NCBI GenBank assembly: GCA_964458575.1
Contig: CAYWMD010000015.1
Location: 1 to 64,000, forward strand
Direction: 5' to 3'
Source of the DNA: CAYWMD01 sp964458575
Lineage (GTDB): Bacteria; Verrucomicrobiota; Verrucomicrobiia; Limisphaerales; JADLHS01
DNA length: 64,000 nucleotides
Shown here: piece after piece, positions 23,407 to 31,164 of the stretch
How the letters are laid out: each line of letters starts with the position of its first letter
Numbering within the stretch: position 1 is the stretch's first letter
Notes under the pieces: generated by a model
Told to the model about the DNA's origin: nothing
Databases searched by the model: none
What the model saw: the letters and a program-made list of their open reading frames with translations, nothing else
Position numbers and translations under genes: made by a program

Positions 23407-25371
23407 ATGAAGGCGAATTGGCCGAGCTGGGCACGGATCTTCCCGTTGGCGCTTGGTTTTGTTCTATCAAGAATCCAACCGATCCAGGCTGCGCCCAAGT
23501 TGCTGGACGAGGTTATTGTTGAGGCGGAAAATGGGGAGGCCGCATCCCAATGTAAATTGGGTCATCTCTTCGCTACTGGCGCGTTTGGCTTGACCACAAA
23601 CTACGTGGCGGCGGTCAAGTGGTATCGGAAAGCCGCCGAGCAGAATCAGGCCGACGCCCAATGCTACCTAGGCGTCTGTTACGTCGAAGGCCGGGGGGTG
23701 GCAAAGGATGAGGTGGCGGCGGTCAAGTGGTTTCACAAAGCAGCCGAACAGAACCAGGCCGAGGCCCAATTCTCTCTGGGCCTTTGCTACGCCAAAGGCC
23801 GGGGGGTGGCGAAGGATGAGGTGGCAGCGGTCGAGTGGTATCGTAAAGCCGCCGAGCAGAACGACCCCGGGGCCCAATGCAGTCTGGGCTTCTGCTACGC
23901 CGAAGGCCGGGGGGTGGCGAAGGATGAGGTGGCAGCGGTAAAGTGGTATCGTAAAGCCGCCGAGCAGAACGACCCCGGAGCCCAATGCAGTCTGGGCCTC
24001 TGCTACGCCGAAGGCCAGGGTGTGGCAAAGGATGAGGTGGAGGCAGTCAAGTGGTATCGCAAAGCCGCCGAGCAGAATGAGGTCTCCGCCCAAGGCAATC
24101 TAGGCGTTTGCTACGCCAAAGGCCGGGGTGTGGCAAAGGACGAGGTGGAGGCGATCAAATGGCATCGGAAAGCCGCCGAGCAGAATCACCCTGGAGCCCA
24201 AGGCAATCTGGGCGTCTGCTACGCCAAAGGCTCGGGTGTGGCAAAAAATGAAGTGGAAGCAGTAAAGTGGTATCGCAAAGCCGCCGAGCAGGATGAGGCC
24301 CACTTCCAATGTTGCTTGGGTGTCTGTTACCTCGAAGGCCGGGGTGTGGTTAAGGATGAGTTGGCGGCGGTTATGTGGTTTCGCAAAGCTGCCGAGCAGA
24401 ATCACCCCGAAGCCCAAGGCAGACTCGGCCTCTGCTACACCAAAGGCCAGGGTGTGGCTAAGGATGAAGTGGAAGCAGTAAATTGGTATCGCAAAGCCGC
24501 CGAGCAAAATTGCGCCGAGGCCCAAGGCAATCTGGGTGTCTGCTACACCAAAGGCCAGGGTGTGGCTAAGGATGAAGTGGAAGCAGTAAAGTGGTTTCGC
24601 AAAGCCGCCGAGCAGAATCACCCCGAGGCCCAAGGCAGACTCGGCCTTTGCTACGCCCAAGGCTGGGGTGTGGCCAAGGATGAGGTGGAGGCGGTGAAGT
24701 GGTATCGCAAAGCCGCTGAACAGAATAATGCCAGCGGCCAAGGCAATCTGGGAGACTGTTACGCCAAAGGCCGGGGCGTGGCAAAGGACGAGGTGGAGGC
24801 TGTGAAGTGGTTTTGCAAAGCTGCTGAACAAAATTATGCCCCAGCTCAATACAATCTGGGTGTCTGCTATGCCAAAGGCCGAGGCGTGGCAAAGGACGAG
24901 GTGGAGGCCGTGAAGTGGTTTCGCAAAGCCGCCGAGCAGAATCAGGCCGACGCCCAATGCTACCTAGGCGTCTGTTACGTCAAAGGCCAGGGTGTGGCTA
25001 AGGATGAGGTGGAGGCACTCAAGTGGTTTCGCAAAGCTGCCGAGCAGAATTTCGCCGCGGCGCAATTTTATGTGGGCTACTTCTACGAGAGCGCCCTTGG
25101 TGTGAAACGGGATTCTGTGGAGGCGCTGGAGTGGTATCGAAAGGCTGCTGAGCAGAATTACATTGAGGCGCTAATCTATCTGGCTCGCTCCTACCGCTAT
25201 GGTCTGATGGTGGAGAAGGATGAGGTGGAGGCTTACAAGTGGTTTTTGCTGGCGGCAGAGCAAGGTTCTGAACTAGCCAAGGTTAACCTGGCCAAAGTCG
25301 AAAGCCAACTGACACCGGAGCAAATGGCCGAGGGCCAAAAGCGACTGCGTACGTTCAAGCAGAACCGGTAA
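23407..25371 (+). CDS. Exported Sel1-repeat protein (about 16 SLR units)
   Basis: The 654-residue protein (ATG at 23407) has a signal-like N-terminus (WARIFPLALGFVLSRIQPIQA) and then an almost uninterrupted solenoid of 36-residue Sel1-like repeats. The consensus is YRKAAEQNxxxAQxxLGVCYxKGxGVAKDEVEAVKW, shown here only with variable sites. Sixteen KAAEQ motifs are counted. Sel1 proteins scaffold protein complexes or act in envelope signalling. The DNA repeats are highly alike with a 108-bp period, so the array has probably expanded or is homogenised by recombination. The partner is unknown. Final units (GVKRDSVEALEWYRKAAEQN, MVEKDEVEAYKW) are more diverged. Confidence 0.92.
   Translation: MKANWPSWARIFPLALGFVLSRIQPIQAAPKLLDEVIVEAENGEAASQCKLGHLFATGAFGLTTNYVAAVKWYRKAAEQNQADAQCYLGVCYVEGRGVAKDEVAAVKWFHKAAEQNQAEAQFSLGLCYAKGRGVAKDEVAAVEWYRKAAEQNDPGAQCSLGFCYAEGRGVAKDEVAAVKWYRKAAEQNDPGAQCSLGLCYAEGQGVAKDEVEAVKWYRKAAEQNEVSAQGNLGVCYAKGRGVAKDEVEAIKWHRKAAEQNHPGAQGNLGVCYAKGSGVAKNEVEAVKWYRKAAEQDEAHFQCCLGVCYLEGRGVVKDELAAVMWFRKAAEQNHPEAQGRLGLCYTKGQGVAKDEVEAVNWYRKAAEQNCAEAQGNLGVCYTKGQGVAKDEVEAVKWFRKAAEQNHPEAQGRLGLCYAQGWGVAKDEVEAVKWYRKAAEQNNASGQGNLGDCYAKGRGVAKDEVEAVKWFCKAAEQNYAPAQYNLGVCYAKGRGVAKDEVEAVKWFRKAAEQNQADAQCYLGVCYVKGQGVAKDEVEALKWFRKAAEQNFAAAQFYVGYFYESALGVKRDSVEALEWYRKAAEQNYIEALIYLARSYRYGLMVEKDEVEAYKWFLLAAEQGSELAKVNLAKVESQLTPEQMAEGQKRLRTFKQNR
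23585..25270 (+). repeat. Tandem 108-bp coding repeats (Sel1 array)
   Basis: About sixteen 108-bp units encode the Sel1 repeats. Words such as GCCGCCGAGCAGAA and GGTGTGGCAAAGGA recur at fixed spacing, and several adjacent units differ by only a few bases. Such an array is prone to copy-number change. Confidence 0.85.
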
Positions 25372-25590
25372 ACGTGTTGGGGCTGTCGTGCAACGGCTGA
25401 CACGTACGGGAGTCTTGTCTCTCGTCAACCGCACCTTTATTGAGAGCCCGCTGGCCGAAATGGGTCAGGATTCGTCGGAAATGGATCGCGGTAGTCCGGA
25501 TTGTATTGTTTCCATTGCTAGTCGGACTGCTGGCCGGCAGTCATGCAGCCCGGCAACAGCGTAGCGGAGGCCAAGCAGAGTAACGGAATT

Positions 25591-25680
25591 TGGCGGAGAG
25601 AGGGGGATTCGAACCCCCGGTGGGTTTTAGCCCACTCACGCTTTCCAGGCGTGCGCGTTAAACCACTCTGCCATCTCTCC
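25591..25680 (-). tRNA. tRNA-Ser(GGA)
   Basis: Read on the minus strand the gene starts GGAGAGATGGCAGAGTGG and ends in TCTCTCC-G-CCA. It has a 7-bp acceptor stem, a D arm with TGGTTTAAC, an anticodon stem CACGC/GCGTG around the loop CTGGAAA (anticodon GGA), a long variable arm (AGTGGGCTAAAACCCACC) as expected for a class II tRNA, and the T arm GGGGGTTCGAATCCCCC. CCA is encoded. It reads UCC and UCU codons. Confidence 0.97.
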
Positions 25681-25721
25681 ACCGCCGCGTTCAATGTGGC
25701 GGCCCGTCTGTGACGAAGCAA

Positions 25722-26354
25722 TCATTTTTGCGGCGTACGCGCCGCGGACTTCGATTTGTTGCCGCCCTGCCCGGTTCGTTTGACGTTTATTGCTCGTCGG
25801 AAGATGGGTCGCGTCGGCGAACGACGCACGACTTCCTCGAAACCGGCCTTGCGGAATGCCGAAGCCAGACCCGTGTAAACGAAGATATCCGGTTGCTCCC
25901 GTTTTGGCTCGATGGGATAACCTTCAAGCATCGTCGCACCGCATTTGCGAGCAAACGAAGCCGCCGCTTTGAGCAATTGCTCGGAAACACCCCGACGGCG
26001 ATACTCACGGGCAACGAAGAAACACGTCACCGACCAGACCGGTTTGTCATCCACAGGTTGGAGCACCCGCGAATTGCACAAACGGCCATAACTCGCACGC
26101 GGCGCAACGGCACACCAGCCCACGGGCTGACCATCTGAATAAGCCAGCAGACCGGGCGGCGGTCCGGTTTTGACAAGCGAGCGCATCGCTTTTCGATTGC
26201 CCGATCCTTTTTGGGCGCGCCACCGTGCCGCCGGGAATCGCCACCACATGCACCAGCAGCCCGCGCACGCGCCGTTCCGACCGAAGAGCTTTTCTAAGTC
26301 CCGCCAGCGCGACGGGGTCAGGGGGCGAATCGTCAATTTCAATTTGCCAGGCAT
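25722..26354 (-). CDS. GNAT-family N-acetyltransferase
   Basis: The 210-residue protein (ATG at 26354, MPGKLKLTIRPLTPSRW) has a GNAT fold with the acetyl-CoA loop region VTCFFVAREYRRRGVSEQLLKAAASFA and a GLASAFRKAGFEEVVRRS C-terminal strand pair. A tryptophan/cysteine-rich stretch (CAGCWCMWWRFP) near residues 30-42 is found in a subgroup of uncharacterised GNATs. The C-terminus is a basic tail (GQGGNKSKSAARTPQK). It follows the rluA-type gene with a 4-bp gap, so the two are probably co-transcribed. The substrate is unknown. Confidence 0.87.
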   Translation of the reverse strand: MPGKLKLTIRPLTPSRWRDLEKLFGRNGACAGCWCMWWRFPAARWRAQKGSGNRKAMRSLVKTGPPPGLLAYSDGQPVGWCAVAPRASYGRLCNSRVLQPVDDKPVWSVTCFFVAREYRRRGVSEQLLKAAASFARKCGATMLEGYPIEPKREQPDIFVYTGLASAFRKAGFEEVVRRSPTRPIFRRAINVKRTGQGGNKSKSAARTPQK

Positions 26355-26358
26355 GACT

Positions 26359-27081
26359 TCACAACGCCGGCAGTTCGAACCCATACTCGCGGCAAAAGCC
26401 CTCGATTGGCGCGCGGATTTCCACCCGCCGACGGAGAAACGGATCGGGATACGCCAATCGTACCGCGCGCAAACCAAGTCTCAGTTTTTCCCGGCCTCGA
26501 CCATAAACGTCATCACCCACGCATGGACAGCCCGACTCGGCGAGGTGTATACGAATTTGATGGGTACGACCGGTGCGTGGCCGCGCTTCGACCAACGTGA
26601 GGTGTTCGCGCCGTTGCAACACGCGGAAATGCGTCTCGGCTTCCTTGCCGCCGCGCGCGTCCACTTTCATGCGACCGATTTCACCGGGCGCGGGGCCGAG
26701 CTTCAAACGGCAGGCCCACTCGTCTGGTTTTGGCGAACCCACCACGACGGCGAGATAGGTTTTCTCCATCCGCCGACTCTCGAACAATTCGGAATAGGAC
26801 TCCACCGCGCCCTGGCTCTTTGCAAACAGCAAGATGCCCGTGGTTTCCGCATCGAGCCGATGCACGAACTTGAGATGCTTCAGACCGCGCGAGCGGGCCC
26901 AAAAATCGCCCGCGGCAATCGAAGAAACCAGCGCCGCGTGCAAATTCCAATTTGTCTTCTGCCAGGAGTACGGCACCAGCATCCAGCCGCGCGGCTTGTC
27001 AATGGCGAGCACGGAACGGTCTTCATACAGAATCGGGATTGGCTTCGCGCCGGGCAGGATGATGCAGTCTGGCTTGCTCAT
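26359..27081 (-). CDS. RluA-family rRNA/tRNA pseudouridine synthase
   Basis: This 240-residue protein isomerises uridines in structured RNA. The catalytic motif HRLDAETTGILLFAKS holds the Asp, and RTGRTHQIRIHLAESGCPCVGDDVYG is the conserved RNA-binding/active-site block. It lacks an S4 domain, which is common in short RluA members. ATG at 27081 (MSKPDCIILPGAKPIPILYED) is preferred; the frame is open to 27138, overlapping the upstream gene's stop, through a GCCTGCGGCAGGC palindrome. The target position cannot be predicted. Confidence 0.93.
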   Translation of the reverse strand: MSKPDCIILPGAKPIPILYEDRSVLAIDKPRGWMLVPYSWQKTNWNLHAALVSSIAAGDFWARSRGLKHLKFVHRLDAETTGILLFAKSQGAVESYSELFESRRMEKTYLAVVVGSPKPDEWACRLKLGPAPGEIGRMKVDARGGKEAETHFRVLQRREHLTLVEARPRTGRTHQIRIHLAESGCPCVGDDVYGRGREKLRLGLRAVRLAYPDPFLRRRVEIRAPIEGFCREYGFELPAL

Positions 27082-27134
27082 GGTTCGTTTTCCCGGCGCA
27101 ATCTGCCTGCGGCAGGCCGGCACGCAAGCTTCCG

Positions 27135-28724
27135 TCAAGAGCCGTGCCCCGACGCTCCGGGCGTGGCATGCCGCAGGACCTTTCCCGATTTCGCGCCGGT
27201 GTGTTTGCCATCCTTGATCACCGGCACACCATTCACCAGCACATGCGGAATCCCCACCGCGTAGTGGTGCGGGTCGGTGAACGTGGCGGGGTCGGCAACC
27301 TTTTCCGGGTCGAACACCACGATGTCCGCCCAGTTGCCTTCGCGCAATTCGCCGCGCAGTTTCAACTGAAAAGAGTTCGCGGGCAGGCTGCTCATTTTGC
27401 GAATCGCGTCCTCCAACCGCAGCACCTTCAGTTCGCGAACATAGCGGGCCAGCACCCGGGCGTTGTTGCCGTAGCCGCGCGGATGCGGCACGCCCTCACC
27501 GAATTTGCGCAGGCCGCTGTCAGCCGCAACCATCGTATTGGGATGGCGCATGAATTTTTGCAAATCGTCCTCGTTCATGCCGTGAAACACACCGCTCGCT
27601 CCGCCGTTCTTCTGGATTTCCAGAATGGTTTCGATCTGGTCGTCGAGCGAGTCTGACCCGCGCATTTTCTTCGCCGCCTCGACAATGTTGAGCCCGTTGC
27701 AGGTTTGGTCGTGGCGATAGAATGCGATCACGGCGTACGCATAATCATTCCGGCCGCGGTTGCGCAAGATGTCGCGCATGGCGCTGACGATTTTGGCCTT
27801 TTCGGCGGGATCGGCGAGCCGTTCGAGAAATTTTTCCTTCCCGCCATCGAAGGCGGTATCAGGGATCAACTGGCTGATGCCCGTGCTCGAAGCGGTGTAG
27901 GCATATTGGTCTTGCGTGACATCCAGCCCTTCGGCCCGCGCCTTTTCAATGTAAGCCAGGACCTTGTCCGCCTGCCCCCAACTTCGCTCACCGGCGAGTT
28001 TGATGTGGGAAACCTCCGCACGAATGTGCGCCTCGCGCGCGATGCGAAACAATTCGTCCAGCGCCTCGTAGATGCGCGCATCTTCGTGCCGCATGTGGCT
28101 GGCATAGATGCCGTCGTACGCCGAAGCAACCTTCGCCAGCTCGACGATCTCGTCCGTCTTGGAATAAACGCCCGGCAGGTAAATTAAGCCCGTGGAAAGC
28201 CCCGCGGCGCCGTCCTTCATGGCCTGGTCCACCAAGGATTTCATCTTCGCCAATTCCTCGGGAGTTGGCGGACGGTCGAAGGTCCCGCCCATCGCCTCTC
28301 GGCGCACCGTGTTATGGCCGATGAGCGTGGTGAAATTGATGGAAGGTCGCTGCTCCTCGATCTCGGCGTAGGCTTTGCCCACGTCCAGCACCGAACCACC
28401 GCAGTTTCCCGCCACCAGCGTCGTTACTCCCATGCGCAAAAAGTTTTCCGCGCGCGGCATTTCCGCCAATTCATCCGCATGCGTGTGAACGTCAATGAAA
28501 CCAGGCGCCACGATCAGCCCCCGCGCGTCAATCTCCGTCCTCGCCTGGGATTTGATCTGCCCGATGCACGCGATACGTCCATCCTTGATAGCGACGTCGG
28601 CAAAGCAGGCCGGATTGCCCGAGCCATCCACAACCCGCCCGCCACGAATGATCAAATCGTAAGCAGCAGCGGGGGACAGATTGATGCCGACAAGCAACAC
28701 AGTGGCGGCCAGGATTGATTTCAT
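27135..28724 (-). CDS. Exported N-acyl-D-amino-acid deacylase / dihydroorotase-like amidohydrolase
   Basis: The 529-residue amidohydrolase starts at ATG 28724 with a signal peptide (MKSILAATVLLVGINLSPAAA). It carries the family entry DLIIRGGRVVDGSGNP, the metal site HTHADELAEM after PGFIDV, a Cys in AGNCGG that often bridges metals in D-aminoacylases, and later His/Asp sites (EVSHIK, HPNTMVAADSG). Family members remove acyl groups from N-acyl-D-amino acids or act on related amides. The substrate is not predictable, though peptidoglycan-derived compounds are plausible. It is followed by the RluA gene at 53 bp. Confidence 0.88.
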   Translation of the reverse strand: MKSILAATVLLVGINLSPAAAYDLIIRGGRVVDGSGNPACFADVAIKDGRIACIGQIKSQARTEIDARGLIVAPGFIDVHTHADELAEMPRAENFLRMGVTTLVAGNCGGSVLDVGKAYAEIEEQRPSINFTTLIGHNTVRREAMGGTFDRPPTPEELAKMKSLVDQAMKDGAAGLSTGLIYLPGVYSKTDEIVELAKVASAYDGIYASHMRHEDARIYEALDELFRIAREAHIRAEVSHIKLAGERSWGQADKVLAYIEKARAEGLDVTQDQYAYTASSTGISQLIPDTAFDGGKEKFLERLADPAEKAKIVSAMRDILRNRGRNDYAYAVIAFYRHDQTCNGLNIVEAAKKMRGSDSLDDQIETILEIQKNGGASGVFHGMNEDDLQKFMRHPNTMVAADSGLRKFGEGVPHPRGYGNNARVLARYVRELKVLRLEDAIRKMSSLPANSFQLKLRGELREGNWADIVVFDPEKVADPATFTDPHHYAVGIPHVLVNGVPVIKDGKHTGAKSGKVLRHATPGASGHGS

Positions 28725-28790
28725 GCGGGTGACACTCATACCAGCAGCACCGCACAAAGCCAGACGCAAATTAAGCCGCGCCGGCTGGAT

Positions 28791-29870
28791 TCAGCGTTGT
28801 TTGGCAGCACTGGCATCCCATGGTTTCAATTCATCGGGCGTCCGAAACACCTCCCAAAGTCCGGCTGGCAACCCGTGAAACGTCCGGGCATATCGCGCCG
28901 CATCCGCCGATTCGCCCGTTACGTCGCGAATACAAATCCGCACGATCTGATGGGAATATTTTCTCGCGAGCGCGGCATAGCTTTCCGGATCGCGCTCGCC
29001 GGAATCGCCGATGAGAATGAACCGCCGTTGCGGAAAGCGCTTCAACAGCGGCTCAATCACACTCGTTTTATATTTCTCCGGGTTGGCGAACAAGCTGAGG
29101 AAAGTCCGGTTTTTCCAGCGAAATTCCTTCAGGTCAAATGTTCCGCGCGGGAAGCCGTATGTCTTCACGAACTCGGCGAGCGGCTCATACAATTGCCACG
29201 GGCTCGCCGAGACGTAATGGAACTGTGCGTGATTCGAGCGGGCGAGCGTTTGATAAAGCTCCGCCATGCCCGGGGCCGGCACGAATTCCCGCAGAAAAGT
29301 ATTTCGCAACATCGCGTGTCGGTCACGCACTTCGGTGATCTTGATCGTGTCGTCGATGTCGGAGATCACGCTCAGGCCGGTGGCTTCGAGCAAATACGCC
29401 TCGCCTTCAAAAGCGCGGGTGCTTTCCGGCCATAGCCAGGCAACGAACCGCACGCGATCTCCTCGTTGTTCGTCCTGAAGCCGGATTTGGTTTAAGAACA
29501 GGCCGTCACTGCCCGATTTGCCCGCTGGATAAATCGTCTCGCCGCAACGAATAAAAACCCGTTTTCCCCGCTCGTGGTCCACAAGAAACAACCTCGCGCG
29601 CTCATTGAAAATCTTCTCCTCCGCCGACGTCATCTCCATTTCCTTGAGTTCGAGCGCTTCGCGCAACGCCGAGGTCAAAAGACCGCGCTTCTCCGGCTCA
29701 AAAACACAGCCGCGAATTTCCACCTGCCAATCCGATCCACCCTGGATTCGTTGGGCGATGGTCGGGTAAAAAACAATTCGCTCATCCGGTTTGAGGCGAA
29801 TCTGGTCAGCGCCCTGTCCCACAAGGCACCAAGTTAGCAGCCAGCCAATGGCGAGGGCAAACCTCATCAA
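28791..29870 (-). CDS. App1-like phosphatidate phosphatase domain protein, exported
   Basis: This 359-residue protein has a signal peptide (MMRFALAIGWLLTWCLVGQG) and an App1 (DUF2183) catalytic domain. Its HAD-type motif is VISDIDDTIKITEVRD near residue 175, followed by YVSASPWQLYEPL and FILIGDSGERDPESYA. In yeast App1 dephosphorylates phosphatidic acid to diacylglycerol. Its first four bases overlap the end of the upstream glycosyltransferase gene (ATGA), indicating translational coupling. Together the two could make diacylglycerol and glycosylate it, although the export signal puts the phosphatase outside the cytoplasm; this tension is unresolved. Confidence 0.87.
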   Translation of the reverse strand: MMRFALAIGWLLTWCLVGQGADQIRLKPDERIVFYPTIAQRIQGGSDWQVEIRGCVFEPEKRGLLTSALREALELKEMEMTSAEEKIFNERARLFLVDHERGKRVFIRCGETIYPAGKSGSDGLFLNQIRLQDEQRGDRVRFVAWLWPESTRAFEGEAYLLEATGLSVISDIDDTIKITEVRDRHAMLRNTFLREFVPAPGMAELYQTLARSNHAQFHYVSASPWQLYEPLAEFVKTYGFPRGTFDLKEFRWKNRTFLSLFANPEKYKTSVIEPLLKRFPQRRFILIGDSGERDPESYAALARKYSHQIVRICIRDVTGESADAARYARTFHGLPAGLWEVFRTPDELKPWDASAAKQR

Positions 29871-31066
29871 GATTTCACTCCGCGCCGACCCGCGACCTCA
29901 ACGCAAATCGTCCGGGCCGCGTCGCCCCGACCGAGCGCCTTCGCAGCCCTGGCCAGTGCGGCAAGCGTTTTGGACGCGAGCAGTTGCTCCACCTTGAACG
30001 GCAGGTCGTCCAACCGGTTCACTTTCACGGCCGCGCCGTGTTCGAGGAGGAAATCGCTGTTCGCCGCCTCCTGGCCGGGAATCGGATCGAGAATGAGCAA
30101 CGGCCGGCCCATCGCCAATGCTTCAGACGTGGTCAATCCACCAGGCTTCGTGATGATGAGGTCGGCCACCGCCATCAGCTCGTGCATGTTCGTGGTGAAA
30201 CCGAGGACGTGCGTGGGATGTTTGCGGTCCTGCGCGGCCAGCGCACAGCGAAGCTCCTCGTTCCGACCGGCGACCACGACGGTCTGGAAAGGACGCGCCA
30301 CCTTGTCGAGCTCGACCAGCGCTTCAGCCACCGGCCCCATACCGAACCCGCCGCCGAGCAAGAGCAACACCGGTTGGTCATCACGCAGTCCGTAACGTTG
30401 GCGCACCGCCGCGGGGTCGGCCTTGACCGAGAATTTTGCAGCGATGGGAATACCGGTGACAACCACATGCTGCGGATTGGCCCCGCGCGCGACGAGCCGG
30501 GCTTTGGTGTGCTCCGCCGCCACGCAATACAGATCCACCGCCGGATCCATCCAAAGCGCGTGCGCCTCGAAATCCGTGACGATGCTGACGATGAAGGGAT
30601 GCCGTTCCTTTTCGGACGGACGAGTTACACGAGTCCCGAACTGTGGCGACGGAAGTGGGACGTGTGTAACTCGTCCCTCCGGTTCTCGGCGCTCGCACCA
30701 CCGACCCAGCGTTTCAAACGGCAGGTAATGAGTGCAGAGCACAACGTCCGGCTTGAACTGGTTGAGCAACCGCACGAAACGATGCCGGCTGGGCGTGGTG
30801 AACACCCGCCGCCACTTCGCGATCTTGCGCGCGCGAGCCGGGTGATCCGTCTGCTTGAACAACATTCCCCAGAGTTCGGGTGCGTGTTCGACCAGCTTGT
30901 CGTAACCGCCGCGGTGAATCGCCTTGTGCACCTTGGAAAAGAATTTTACCAGGTCAACCTGTTCAACGGCATCGCGGGAACGGAACGCGCGCCACGCCTC
31001 CTGCAATGCTGCCGCGGCCGCCAGATGTCCTCCGCCTGCCGTGACTGTGGCTATCAATATCCGCAT
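29867..31066 (-). CDS. MGDG synthase / diacylglycerol glucosyltransferase-like GT28 enzyme
   Basis: The 399-residue protein begins MRILIATVTAGGGHLAAAAAL, the glycine-rich acceptor-side loop of MGDG synthases and UgtP-type processive glucosyltransferases. It continues with HYLPFETLGRW, VSIVTDFEAHALW, LLLLGGGFGMGPV and the donor-binding ITKPGGLTTSEALAMGRPLL. It probably adds a sugar to diacylglycerol at the inner membrane. Between RRE and HPF an in-frame palindrome at 30618-30676 adds about 20 residues (GRVTHVPLPSPQFGTRVTR) that the family lacks. Stop and start overlap with the App1 gene. Confidence 0.9.
   Translation of the reverse strand: MRILIATVTAGGGHLAAAAALQEAWRAFRSRDAVEQVDLVKFFSKVHKAIHRGGYDKLVEHAPELWGMLFKQTDHPARARKIAKWRRVFTTPSRHRFVRLLNQFKPDVVLCTHYLPFETLGRWCERREPEGRVTHVPLPSPQFGTRVTRPSEKERHPFIVSIVTDFEAHALWMDPAVDLYCVAAEHTKARLVARGANPQHVVVTGIPIAAKFSVKADPAAVRQRYGLRDDQPVLLLLGGGFGMGPVAEALVELDKVARPFQTVVVAGRNEELRCALAAQDRKHPTHVLGFTTNMHELMAVADLIITKPGGLTTSEALAMGRPLLILDPIPGQEAANSDFLLEHGAAVKVNRLDDLPFKVEQLLASKTLAALARAAKALGRGDAARTICVEVAGRRGVKS
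30618..30676. repeat. In-frame palindromic element, family D
   Basis: GGACGAGTTACACG on the left pairs with CGTGTGTAACTCGTCC on the right, around a 29-nt loop. The whole element is translated within the glycosyltransferase as GRVTHVPLPSPQFGTRVTR, at a point where homologues have a short loop. Confidence 0.8.
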
Positions 31067-31164
31067 GAACGGATGATGGTTGGCCAGGTGTGCGAGAGCA
31101 AGGCGTACATGGTGCCGCGATTTTGGTTTTTCCCGGAAACGTTTTTCGGTATGAAGTGCCCGTG

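Noticed and set aside
23585..25270. Possible CRISPR or minisatellite from the 108-bp periodic repeats
   Set aside because: The repeats are all coding, contiguous and translate to Sel1 units; there are no unique spacers.
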